64,000 nucleotides of DNA from Paenibacillus dendrobii (lineage in GTDB: Bacteria; Bacillota; Bacilli; Paenibacillales; Paenibacillaceae): assembly GCF_009807035.1 (NCBI RefSeq), contig NZ_WUBI01000001.1, forward strand, positions 2,108,001 to 2,172,000, given 5' to 3'. The position numbers and the translations under genes are program-made. Shown here piece by piece: positions 42,187-50,095 of this stretch; within the stretch, counting starts at the first letter, position 1, and each line of letters begins with the position of its first letter. Under the pieces are notes generated by a model. The model did not search any database, was not told the DNA's origin, and saw only the letters and a list, made by a program, of their open reading frames with translations.

Positions 42187-43425
42187 TTAGGATCTAGGTT
42201 TGACAGCATCCTCATCCGAAGTAACGATCACGACTTCGGCATTGGTCATGCCTGGCAGGGATCTTGTCATGATTGGCGAATGGAAAGCAATAATTTTAGT
42301 ACCTGCTCTTAGAGCTGTTTCTCCGCCCATCAATGGAATGACAGTCGTATCCTTGGAGATGTTCAAGATCACATCATTGTCCTTGGATTGGTCGGAACCC
42401 ACGTTCACATACACCTGATCTTTCGATGTCAATTCAGATGGGGCAACGGTTCCTTCGATTTTAACGCTCTCAGCCGCTTTAACAACCAGTTTGTCGGCAT
42501 GGGTTTGCGCAGGGTAGATCATGGTCATGACTTCAGGATAATAAGCATCCACGTGAGCGGCTTCCTTCAGTGCTTCTTTCGTCAGCTCTTTGCCGTTTTC
42601 GTCCACGATTTGCGTTTTATCATCGACGGACAGAATCACGTAATTGATGCCGCCTTTTTCCATAGGCTGACCGATGACCGTGATTTTATTGTCAGCTGCA
42701 TTCGTGATCACTCCAGTTGTACCGGGAGCTTGCTCTTGAGGCTGCTCTGCATCCTCTGTATTCACTACGACATAATTGGTAGAGGATTGAGGAGGCATGC
42801 TCATCGCAACGGCAGGGCCGTAAAACGCTTTGACGCTCATGCCTTTCTGAATGGCTCCAGCTTCGATCGCTTTACCGTTTTGGTCCAGAATTTGGGCCTT
42901 TTCGGCAAAATGTAGAACAATGGTATCCTCATATCCAGTATAGATGTTCTTACCTGTAACAAGGATTCCGTTATCGCGTACTTCGCTAACGGTGCCGTTC
43001 ACGCCAGTAAAGCTTTGATCCTGAACGACCAGCGTCAACGCTGTACCGTGCGCAGGAAGGCTTTTCGTGATGTTCGCACCATAGAAAGCTTTGACAACCT
43101 TATGCTCATCCATGATGGTTTTCAGAGCTACCGTTTTGCCTTTGGCGTCCACGATCTTGGTGTTCTTGGTAATTTCCAGAATGATTTCGCTCTGATCTGT
43201 CGGAGCAAGACCGCGTCCGGTTACTGTAATGAATTTACCTGTTTTATCGTTCACGAAATCCGTAATTTGCCCCATGGTAGCGGGAACAACTTTAGCTTGA
43301 TTCAAAATGATAGCATCGGGATGCGGTGTTGTAGCCGGTGGAATATCTTGCGCGCTGGCTGCTGCCGGAACGGCTGCCATGGCCAGAAGGGATGCTGTTG
43401 CCAGAACTTTGTACATTTTTTTCAT
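42187..43425 (-). CDS. Secreted protein of four similar beta-rich repeats, unknown function
   Basis: A signal peptide (MKKMYKVLATASLLAMAAVPAAASA) precedes about 385 residues made of four diverged repeats of 85-95. Each repeat runs roughly G-x-I, then ITVTG or equivalent, I-L-x-I-x-x-x-T-x-I-x-D-x-x-G-K, V-K-A-F/Y-Y-G-P, and a closing S-L/M-P with VV. Examples are HKVVKAFYGANITKSLPAHG and KGMSVKAFYGPAVAMSMPPQ. No enzyme motif is seen. ATG at 43425 has GGAGG upstream. Two hairpins lie in the leader. Confidence 0.8.
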   Translation of the reverse strand: MKKMYKVLATASLLAMAAVPAAASAQDIPPATTPHPDAIILNQAKVVPATMGQITDFVNDKTGKFITVTGRGLAPTDQSEIILEITKNTKIVDAKGKTVALKTIMDEHKVVKAFYGANITKSLPAHGTALTLVVQDQSFTGVNGTVSEVRDNGILVTGKNIYTGYEDTIVLHFAEKAQILDQNGKAIEAGAIQKGMSVKAFYGPAVAMSMPPQSSTNYVVVNTEDAEQPQEQAPGTTGVITNAADNKITVIGQPMEKGGINYVILSVDDKTQIVDENGKELTKEALKEAAHVDAYYPEVMTMIYPAQTHADKLVVKAAESVKIEGTVAPSELTSKDQVYVNVGSDQSKDNDVILNISKDTTVIPLMGGETALRAGTKIIAFHSPIMTRSLPGMTNAEVVIVTSDEDAVKPRS

Positions 43426-43463
43426 GTGTACTACCTCCAAATTGTATATGTGTGTGTTCTTTC

Positions 43464-43503
43464 CAGCATTTCTATTGAAATGCTGCATGATGCTGCATCA
43501 TGC
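43464..43503 (-). promoter_or_regulatory. Two adjacent hairpins in the leader of the secreted protein gene
   Basis: CAGCATTTC (43464-43472) pairs with GAAATGCTG (43477-43485). It is followed directly by the near-palindrome GCATGATGCTGCATCATGC (43485-43503). Both precede the ribosome site and could affect stability or initiation of the mRNA. Confidence 0.5.
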
Positions 43504-43743
43504 CCTATCAGGTGCTGGATTCATCTTGCTTACATAGTTCTTGACGGGACGAGGATATGGAATGTTGCACCATTTGCGAAACTTATGGGCAAGAAACATG
43601 CATAATTATCCTCATCGCAACCAGAAAACGCTGAAAAAGCTTGATCTGACTGCATATCTCACGAATAAAAGAAGCTTTAAAAAAAAGAAATTTGTCTGCA
43701 AAAGGTCATATGAAGTTTCTGAAACACTTACCATTTCAATCTA

Positions 43744-43782
43744 AAAAATCCGACTTCTAGGATTTCCAGAAGTCGGATTTTG
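43744..43782. terminator. Terminator downstream of the second O-methyltransferase
   Basis: AAAATCCGACTTCT and AGAAGTCGGATTTT form a 14-bp stem. Confidence 0.9.
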
Positions 43783-43804
43783 GACATTCGGCCAGCTTAA
43801 GATT

Positions 43805-44470
43805 TTATTCATTTACGATCCCAATCATAAAACCGTCATATCCCTTGCTTCCGACCGTTTGAATCGCCGTAGCGGAAATTCTCGGGTTCCCCGCGATCAT
43901 GTCATAGAACTTTCTTACTCCCTGTATGCGTGGGTCTGTACTATGTTTGTTCGTGATCTCGCCTTCGCGGATGACATTGTCTCCGATGATGACCGTACCG
44001 GGGCGTGAAAAACGTAATGCCCAGTTCAGATATTCAGGGTTATTGGGTTTGTCGGCATCGATAAATATCAAATCGAAGGGCTCCATTCCTTCCTTCTCCA
44101 TTTTCGCCAGCAGCTCCAAGGCATTGCCGGTCCGAACCTCGATTTGATGCTCCAGCCCGGCATTTGTAATGTTGACTTTAGCCACTTCCGCATGCAGCGG
44201 CTCAAGTTCCAGTGTAACGACTTTCCCGTCTGCAGGCAGCCCTCTTGCCATCCAGATCGTACTGTATGCACCAAGCGTTCCGATTTCCAGAATACGCTTG
44301 GCTCCTTTCATTTGAACCAACAGCTGCAGCAGCTTGCCCTGATTCGCCGTGACATCGATCTCCGGCAAATCGGCCTTCCGGTTTGCTGTCAGCACGTTAT
44401 CCAGTACATGGTCGTTCGGGCAAAGAAGATCCGTAATATACTCATCGACGATTTCCCAAGTTTGTTGCAT
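43805..44470 (-). CDS. O-methyltransferase, COMT-like (second copy)
   Basis: A 221-residue SAM enzyme with ILEIGTLGAYSTIWMARGLP (motif I), VVTLELEP, DLIFIDADKPNNPEYLNWAL and TVIIGDNVIREGE. It resembles the copy at 12.5 kb in layout but differs in sequence throughout. ATG at 44470 has AAGGAG about 9 bases upstream. It is divergent from a LysR gene that probably controls it. Confidence 0.88.
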   Translation of the reverse strand: MQQTWEIVDEYITDLLCPNDHVLDNVLTANRKADLPEIDVTANQGKLLQLLVQMKGAKRILEIGTLGAYSTIWMARGLPADGKVVTLELEPLHAEVAKVNITNAGLEHQIEVRTGNALELLAKMEKEGMEPFDLIFIDADKPNNPEYLNWALRFSRPGTVIIGDNVIREGEITNKHSTDPRIQGVRKFYDMIAGNPRISATAIQTVGSKGYDGFMIGIVNE

Positions 44471-44516
44471 TGTGATCACTCCTTTTTCATATGGAACAGC
44501 TTCTGGTTCTATTATA

Positions 44517-44556
44517 TTTGGTTTATAATGATATGAATAATATATCTTTAACCAAA
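44517..44556. promoter_or_regulatory. Inverted repeat between O-methyltransferase and LysR genes
   Basis: TTTGGTTT (44517-44524) and TAACCAAA (44549-44556) form an inverted repeat around a 24-base AT-rich centre in the divergent promoter region. This is a candidate LysR binding region. Confidence 0.5.
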
Positions 44557-44601
44557 ATTCATATATAAAATATATAATTCATTCAATAAAGGAGAATCAT
44601 C

Positions 44602-45492
44602 ATGAATTTGCATGCCCTGCGTTTATTCCATGTCATCGCTACCTGCGGCAGTGTAACCCGCGCTTCAGAGCTGCTAAATATCAGCCAGCCGGCAATCACC
44701 GCGCAAATCAAGAAATTCGAAAAAGAGATTGCGATGCCGCTGTTCATGCCGCAAGGCCGGGGAATCGCATTGACCGATGCAGGTCAGCAAATCGCCGTAA
44801 TGGCCAAGCGTTTGTTTGCGGTCGAGCAGCAAATTGAACAGTTTGCAGAACATTATGGCCTCGGAACCTATGGACATATCCGGCTCGCCGCAACCTATCT
44901 GCCTTCCCATTTTCTGCTTCCGTCCTGGCTCGCCAAATTCAAACAACAGTATGAACAGGTCGAAATGTCGATCACAACGACCAACTCGAGCGGCGCTTTG
45001 AAGCAGCTTCTGAATGTGGATGTGGATTTGGCCATTTATGGCGGACTGCCGGAGGAACATCCGGATACAGTCCATACCGAGGAGTTGTTTCAAGATGAGC
45101 TGTGGTTTGTGGTTGCACCGAATCACAAATTTGCAAATCAGCGCGTTTCGCTGGAAGAAATGATGAGGGAGCCATTTGTCATGCGTGAGGAAGGCAGCTC
45201 CACCAGGGAACGTCTGCTGGCGCTTTGCCGAACCTTCAGCACGCCCGCTCCGAAGATTGCCCTGCAGTTCAACGGGCTTCATGAAGCTATCACAGCCGTC
45301 ATTGCGGGGTATGGAGCTAACTTCGTATCTTCGCTGGTCGTACGTGATTATGTTGCCCGCGGCGAGCTATGCCGCGTTCAGGTTGAGGACATCGAGCTGC
45401 GGAATGTGATTGCCGTCTGCACTCGAAAAGAGGAGCCGCTGAGCGCAGCCGCCTGGAATTTAATAGAGTTGATTCGAAAGAATCCTTATTAA
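44602..45492 (+). CDS. LysR-family transcriptional regulator
   Basis: A 296-residue LTTR. The HTH is GSVTRASELLNISQPAITAQIKKFEKEIAMPLF and the effector domain begins YGHIRLAATYLPSHFLLPSWL, of the CysB/CbbR-like fold. It is divergent from the O-methyltransferase, its likely target. AAAGGAG precedes the ATG. Its stop overlaps the end of the AraC fragment on the other strand. Confidence 0.92.
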   Translation: MNLHALRLFHVIATCGSVTRASELLNISQPAITAQIKKFEKEIAMPLFMPQGRGIALTDAGQQIAVMAKRLFAVEQQIEQFAEHYGLGTYGHIRLAATYLPSHFLLPSWLAKFKQQYEQVEMSITTTNSSGALKQLLNVDVDLAIYGGLPEEHPDTVHTEELFQDELWFVVAPNHKFANQRVSLEEMMREPFVMREEGSSTRERLLALCRTFSTPAPKIALQFNGLHEAITAVIAGYGANFVSSLVVRDYVARGELCRVQVEDIELRNVIAVCTRKEEPLSAAAWNLIELIRKNPY

Positions 45493-45612
45493 TAAGCAAC
45501 CACATCTAAGACTTCGTCCCGGTAGCCCGCCGTCTTTAACATATTTCGAAATTCAGTCGGCGATACGCCTGCGTATTTCTTGAACTGCCTGTAAAAACAC
45601 CCCGGCTCCATG
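45489..45612 (-). pseudogene. AraC-family regulator, C-terminal fragment
   Basis: A minus-strand frame encodes CFYRQFKKYAGVSPTEFRNM and ends AGYRDEVLDVVAY with a TAA at 45489-45491. CFYRQFKKYAGVSP is the second-helix signature of AraC DNA-binding domains. Everything N-terminal is missing and the frame runs into solute-binding-protein sequence on the other strand. Confidence 0.75.
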
Positions 45613-45699
45613 CAGGCCATTTCCGCCAAGTCCAAATATCCGGACAAAGCCTTGGAATTCCTGAACCCACTGAATACCGACTCCTATCTGCGCAATCTG
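45601..45699 (+). pseudogene. Fragment of a solute-binding protein gene
   Basis: Thirty-three codons read PGSMQAISAKSKYPDKALEF and then LNPLNTDSYLRNL. This is the pattern seen near the C-terminus of Paenibacillus-type extracellular solute-binding proteins. No start, signal peptide or end is present. With the AraC fragment it suggests a decayed sugar-uptake locus. Confidence 0.6.
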
Positions 45700-45733
45700 T
45701 GCGGAGAGCGCAGAATAACAAATAGCCTAACAA

Positions 45734-46239
45734 ATGAAAAAATATGGCCCGGAGTGCAGCGTAGACGTTTTTCAGAGCGATCGTGGCCGTCGGAGGGGCG
45801 ACGTGTTTGAGCTGCAGTTTGTGCTGGATTATGAGAGCAACAAAAATAAGCTCTCGGCTCAGACCATCACAGCCATTGCGAAAGCATTTATGGAAGAACT
45901 CCAACGCTACACTGACCGCGTGCCGATGCTATACACGTATCCGGCATTTATAGGTAATTTTTCCGGGCTAAATCAGTACCATTATGGATCGCGCGGTATG
46001 GCAATGAGGCGCCAGCGGACGCCTCTGGATGGAGGCCATGGCAATTTTGGCACTACAGTGATGGCAGCTTGGGCGGAACGCTTCCTGAAGGTAACCGTAA
46101 AGTGGCAGGTATACCCGGGCCTGTTGATCTTAATGAATTTGACGGTAGCGTGGTACAACTAAGAACCCAATTTGGAAAAAGGCAGCAGATAGGAGTGGAT
46201 ACGATGGAATTGAAAAAAAATCGTAGATTTAGAGAATAG
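45734..46239 (+). pseudogene. GH25 lysozyme-like endolysin, N-truncated and frameshifted
   Basis: The visible part begins near VLDYESNKNKLSAQTITAIA (the conserved acidic D-x-E strand of GH25), then VPMLYTYPAFIGNFSGLNQY. At 45979-45980 one base is missing. The next frame continues PLWIARYGNEAPADASGWRP and WQFWHYSDGSLGG to the stop at 46239. About the first 80 residues of the domain are absent. It resembles phage endolysins and belongs to the decayed 45.5-50 kb segment. Confidence 0.8.
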
Positions 46240-46455
46240 AATTGAAGGCATAGAAAAAAACTGAATATAACCGAAAAAAAACCCTTACCTAAATGGGCTG
46301 AGCCAGCTATAAAAGCTGGCATGCTCTCAAGAGTTATTACGACTTCGACAGACAAATGTTTGCCTGAGCTTGTAACTTTACAAATGCTTTATAATTTAGG
46401 ACTTTTGAATAGTAATGTTGTTGCATTTATTCGCAATATAAGTGAGCAAAAATAA
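46204..46455 (+). pseudogene. Phage-type small protein with two compensating frameshifts in A-runs
   Basis: After AGGAG and an ATG at 46204 the intended product is MELKKIVDLENRIEGIEKKL, then a region ending VAFIRNISEQK, 83 residues. The A8 run at 46213-46220 has one base too many and the A7 run at 46244-46250 one too few. The frame between them contains stops, but the total length is unchanged. A coiled-coil N-terminus and KPLPKWAEPAIKAG recall small phage proteins found after endolysins. Slippage on the A-runs might restore it. Confidence 0.6.
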
Positions 46456-46495
46456 CATGAAGTAAATTGATTTTTATTTATGTTGTTACGATCTA

Positions 46496-46639
46496 TTAAC
46501 TGCTAAAGTAAAATAAGGTAAATTGAATAACTGAAATTAATATCACTAAAATAACTATGCTAACTATACCTATTATAACTTTTGATTTTTTCTTTCTTTT
46601 TTTTGGGGGGGAAATCTTATTGTTATTATAGTTTGCCAA
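46496..46639 (-). CDS. 47-residue basic single-pass membrane protein
   Basis: GGAGG lies 7 bases before a TTG start at 46639. The product opens MANYNNNKISPPKKRKKKSK and continues with a pure Ile/Val/Leu segment (VIIGIVSIVILVILISVIQF) to end YFSS. The positively charged block before the hydrophobic helix predicts a cytoplasmic N-terminus. It lies in an AT-rich stretch downstream of a strong terminator, so it needs its own promoter. No family is recognised; a toxin-like peptide or small membrane modulator is possible. Confidence 0.65.
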   Translation of the reverse strand: MANYNNNKISPPKKRKKKSKVIIGIVSIVILVILISVIQFTLFYFSS

Positions 46640-46742
46640 AGTAATCCCTCCGAATTTTGAAATTTATAATTCCTAAATATAACAAATATTCTATCAAATA
46701 AATTAACAATAATAAAGGTCTCTTCTACATTTTACCTAATTT

Positions 46743-46789
46743 AAACAAAGAATGGTTAACCTAATTGTGGTTAACCATTCTTTGTTTTT
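46743..46789 (-). terminator. Terminator of the AT-rich secreted protein gene
   Basis: AAACAAAGAATGGTTAACC and GGTTAACCATTCTTTGTTT form a perfect 19-bp stem directly after the stop codon. Confidence 0.93.
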
Positions 46790-46791
46790 AG

Positions 46792-47505
46792 TTAGAACGA
46801 CATGTAATACTCTTGGTCTTTGTCCACGATTGTTCCAATACCCTCCCAAATAATATTCATTGCTAAATTGCCTACAATATTGGTATAACCGCCTTTTTTA
46901 TTCGCATAAAGAGTAACAGTTGTTCTCGTTAGGCTATGTGTCCAAGAAATACCTATATGATACCCGTGTATAGAGCTTTCAACTGCGGGAGTGTTATCAA
47001 TAACATCAGCTGCAGTGTAATGAGAGGTTACATAACCTTTAATCCACATTAGTCCATCAGAATATAAGGTCTTTTCTGCTGTATACCAATAAGGAGTAGT
47101 AGCCATAGGGGAAATAATATTATTTTGATTAGATAAAACTAGATTGTTATTGTTTCCAAGATCATTAAAATAATTTAACAATGCAGCATATTCGTCAATA
47201 TTATTTACTTTTATGTAGCCACTTTGTTCAGCAGTAGAGGTCAATTTCTTTGAGGTTGCACTCGATTTAAACCCTGTGTCATTTAGCAGCTTTTCAACAG
47301 TTGAGTACTTTCCTGCAAACTTATCAAGGTATTCTTTTGGAACAATATCTGCTACAGATACTGTTTCAGAAGTAGCAACCGACGAAATAGCATCCGTGGA
47401 TTCGGCAGAGTCTGCTGAAGCAAAAGCAGGCAATGAGAAAGCTCCGAACAATAGAGCGCTTGCCAATAACAATTTAGAAGATTTAGAAACAACTTTTTTT
47501 TCCAT
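46792..47505 (-). CDS. Secreted protein of unknown function in AT-rich DNA
   Basis: A signal peptide (KLLLASALLFGAFSLPAFA) precedes about 205 residues. The C-terminal half is rich in Tyr, Trp, Thr and beta-prone segments (TPYWYTAEKTLYSDGLMWIK, YHIGISWTHSLTRTTVTLYA). There is no cysteine in the mature part and no motif I recognise. Codon use and AT content differ from the flanking 40-45 kb genes, suggesting acquisition by transfer. AAGGGAA precedes the ATG and a strong terminator follows. It appears intact. Confidence 0.8.
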   Translation of the reverse strand: MEKKVVSKSSKLLLASALLFGAFSLPAFASADSAESTDAISSVATSETVSVADIVPKEYLDKFAGKYSTVEKLLNDTGFKSSATSKKLTSTAEQSGYIKVNNIDEYAALLNYFNDLGNNNNLVLSNQNNIISPMATTPYWYTAEKTLYSDGLMWIKGYVTSHYTAADVIDNTPAVESSIHGYHIGISWTHSLTRTTVTLYANKKGGYTNIVGNLAMNIIWEGIGTIVDKDQEYYMSF

Positions 47506-47640
47506 AAATGAGCACGTTCCCTTCTAATTTTAATGTGTAAGCATTTGTATATAGTTTGTAATGTACCATTAATAATCCAATATTGTAAATATATTCAAAG
47601 TAAATATTTGTAATTTTATTTTTGTTCTTTTTATAACATT

Positions 47641-47910
47641 TTAATGTGATAAACGTTGTATGTATATTTTTTCATATTGGATTATCCGTAGTTCAGAGGC
47701 TGTTACTAAGGATGTAGCAGAGAAGTTTTCTTTCTTATGTTTATTAAAGTTATACGGACGTAATAGTTCTATCCGAAAATCTTCAATTTTCCGGAACTGA
47801 TCCTTAAAATTGATAATGTAAAATATCCGACGTGCAATACGAAGCGGCGAGTAACCCACAGTAGTGATTAATGAGTCACTACCTTGGTTCTGTTTAGTTA
47901 ATGTATGCAT
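47641..47910 (-). CDS. Hypothetical 89-residue protein or fragment
   Basis: An open frame with basic, AT-rich codons and the segment GYSPLRIARRIFYIINF. No good ribosome site, domain or signal is evident. It may be a remnant, given its neighbours. Confidence 0.3.
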   Translation of the reverse strand: MHTLTKQNQGSDSLITTVGYSPLRIARRIFYIINFKDQFRKIEDFRIELLRPYNFNKHKKENFSATSLVTASELRIIQYEKIYIQRLSH

Positions 47911-47942
47911 TAATACTGCATTTGCATGGTTAATAATACGTC

Positions 47943-48217
47943 AGCCGCCGATCTGATGCCTGGCGAAAGGTCATTAACTGGTCTTATGCGGATGTTTTTA
48001 TTACTGGGTACCGTAAGCTGGCTTACTGCTGTTGTGGATGTTCCGGCAGAATGTGGCCGACAGGCATCATTGAGCATGGACCAGAGCCAAAGGAAAAGAG
48101 AGACTTTTACGAAGTGAGCAAGGGGATTGTATCTGGAGAGGATAAGAATTTTGTCTATTTAGAGCCGAGAATAAAGGCACAAGTTAAAATGAGAAACTGG
48201 ACCAAATCGGGCTTTTC
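47943..48217 (+). pseudogene. ATP-dependent DNA ligase, C-terminal fragment with frameshifts
   Basis: Across frames the text reads SRRSDAWRKVINWSYADVFI, TGYRK, then SWLTAVVD, SGRMWPTGIIEHG and finally FVYLEPRIKAQVKMRNWTKS with GF. This resembles the region at the end of the nucleotidyltransferase domain and the OB-fold (EPRIKxxVKxRNWTKxG) of bacterial ATP-dependent ligases. The catalytic lysine region is missing. At least two frame changes occur near 48020-48050. Confidence 0.6.
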
Positions 48218-48307
48218 CGTAGTCCAGTTTTCAAAAACTTCATTATCAGCTAATTTAAAACAGCCCTCAATAAGTGATTGTTGAGGGCATTTATTTTACT
48301 TATAGAA

Positions 48308-48770
48308 TTATGTAGGTAGAATTACGATGCTTGATTCATTGGTGCCGTTTGAAAAGAGCGCTCTTACCTTTTTTACACCGTTAATATTCATTTCTGTATG
48401 TGTAATTCCTTCAGTTCCTACAAATATAGATTTTATTTCTTCTCGAGTATCTTCATTTCTAAAAGTAACTTTTCCCTCTTTATCAATTGCCTTTAAATCT
48501 ATGCTTAAAGTTTGGTACTTCCCATCTGGTTTTAAAAAGAGTTCACTTGTAGTGTGGTGCCCGTTGAAAGTATAACCTCTTTAAACTATTACCCGTCAAT
48601 ATTAGTGTATCTTGATTTGGTAGTTAAGGCCGCAAGATAACCCGCCTCTGTTTTTTCATTCCAAATTGGTATCTTGTTTAGTTTTTCACCAAATTAAAAT
48701 TCCCCCGTTTTATCAACCGTTATGTTTCCCCCTCTTGCTTCATATCAAACGAAAATCCTAATCCAAGTTG
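48308..48770 (-). pseudogene. Decayed stalk-domain-type secreted protein
   Basis: The minus strand reads GGNITVDKTGEF, a stop, FGEKLNKIPIWNEKTEAGYL, two stops, and then in another frame GYTFNGHHTTSELFLKPDGK through to IVILPT before the TAA at 48308-48310. The coherent protein-like text across broken frames shows a recent pseudogene. The N-terminal trace resembles stalk-domain proteins; the exact family is uncertain. Confidence 0.6.
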
Positions 48771-48799
48771 ATAGAGCACCCAAGATATAAGCAGGACTG

Positions 48800-49036
48800 T
48801 CAACGCTGAAAGGAGTTGTAGTGATAGCCGTTCCAGTCTGATGATTGAGCTTCATGAACTGTCCCAAACAGGAATTTGACGTATACCGTTTGGATTAGTG
48901 CAAAGAATACATATTCAGTGATTGTACATATTGCTGACCAGATGACTGGGATTTCAAGTACAGTAGAGAACAGAAAAATAAAGATCAAGATAGTGATCAA
49001 TGGTGCATGGTGCCATATACGGTAATGAGAATTCAT
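48800..49036 (-). CDS. Hypothetical small membrane protein, possibly truncated
   Basis: The frame begins MNSHYRIWHHAPLITILIFI and has two or three hydrophobic stretches. It has no recognised domain and lies among pseudogenes, so it could be a fragment of a larger membrane protein. Confidence 0.4.
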   Translation of the reverse strand: MNSHYRIWHHAPLITILIFIFLFSTVLEIPVIWSAICTITEYVFFALIQTVYVKFLFGTVHEAQSSDWNGYHYNSFQR

Positions 49037-49268
49037 TCCTTAGAAAAAAGCTCTGAACATTTGCAGTAGACTTAAAAAGAACAGCATCTATACCATTAGG
49101 TACTGTACAGCAGCAGCGGCTTTTATCTTACAGGGTGAGGAAAGTGAGTATGGAGCAGCAGGTGCAGGAGACGTAAGAAGTATCAAAAAAACTGGTACAG
49201 ATAACGGGCTTGTACAAGGGACGCTCATTACGCAGGCTACGACAGCGCAGACAGTCACACCGGGTCCG

Positions 49269-49598
49269 TCAGATATTATCAAATGGGTGCTTGACGAAAT
49301 CAGTTATATGATTGGTAAGGTTTGTCTGTGCAGTTTCTGCCGCTGTCTTTACCGCCTTTTCCGTCGTAGCTACATTCGCGCGTGTTCCGTCCGTAGCATT
49401 TGATAGTTGCACAATATCCTTTTTGGTAAGTGAAGCATCCGGCACCTCGATCTTAACCCCATTAATAGCTTCTTGTAATTCGGGATGTGTTACATAAACC
49501 AGCGATTGATCAATATTTGCTGCCTCTGTTGTCGCGTCAGATACAGAGATAACATCCGGGACATCGTACATTGCCACGATAGCCAATTTCCCGACCAC
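49269..49598 (-). pseudogene. Fragment of a phage tail-fibre-type protein
   Basis: The core SLTKKDIVQLSNATDGTRAN, then VATTEKAVKTAAETAQ, is the repeated linker motif of phage tail fibre or collar proteins (GIVQLSNA...ATEKAVK). The N-terminal part (VSDATTEAANIDQSLVYVTH) also fits. No knob or receptor domain follows; the frame ends soon after and abuts an oppositely oriented coding-like segment at 49044-49320. There are no other tail genes nearby. Confidence 0.6.
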
Positions 49599-49702
49599 TT
49601 ATAAAAACGGGGTCGAATTAGTGACTCTGTCAGTACTGATTATATAAATCCACTTCAAAATGTCTTCTGGAAGCATGGAGAAAAGGAAGTATGCTGCCAT
49701 TG

Positions 49703-49951
49703 TTATTCTCTTGGTAAGTTCTCCAAGTGTTCGACTACCTTCTCTTCCCATTCATCTTCTATTGTTCCAAACGAGATGATCTCATCAATTTGATTTTCTA
49801 TAAAATCATAATTCACACTCGCTACTCTTGTATGCTTTTTCTTTATCACTCGTTCAAAGTGTTTTAGATAAATCGCGAAATAATTGCTGGTAAGAAAATG
49901 CCACGAGTCCTCGGTAACAAGCAGACGCCCTCGGAATTGACCCAAGAACAT
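49703..49951 (-). CDS. Hypothetical 82-residue protein
   Basis: Its composition is coding-like (VTEDSWHFLTSNYFAIYLKH then a Glu-rich tail), but no ribosome site or domain is recognised. It may be the end of a larger gene, because similar text continues upstream in other frames to about 50090. Confidence 0.4.
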   Translation of the reverse strand: MFLGQFRGRLLVTEDSWHFLTSNYFAIYLKHFERVIKKKHTRVASVNYDFIENQIDEIISFGTIEDEWEEKVVEHLENLPRE

Positions 49952-50095
49952 GCACCATGCCCGAAAGACTCGATTTTTTTCAGAACCTGATTTTCATGTT
50001 GGTAATAGACCATTTTGGTTCGACCCTTTCGGAACTTGCGAATGCAATTTGCAGCGCCGGATATCCGTCGGGTGCTTTTATCGTATAACGTCCGC

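Noticed and set aside
48327..48575. Plus-strand 82-codon frame
   Set aside because: The minus strand of the same interval gives coherent protein text of a decayed secreted protein; the plus frame is its shadow.
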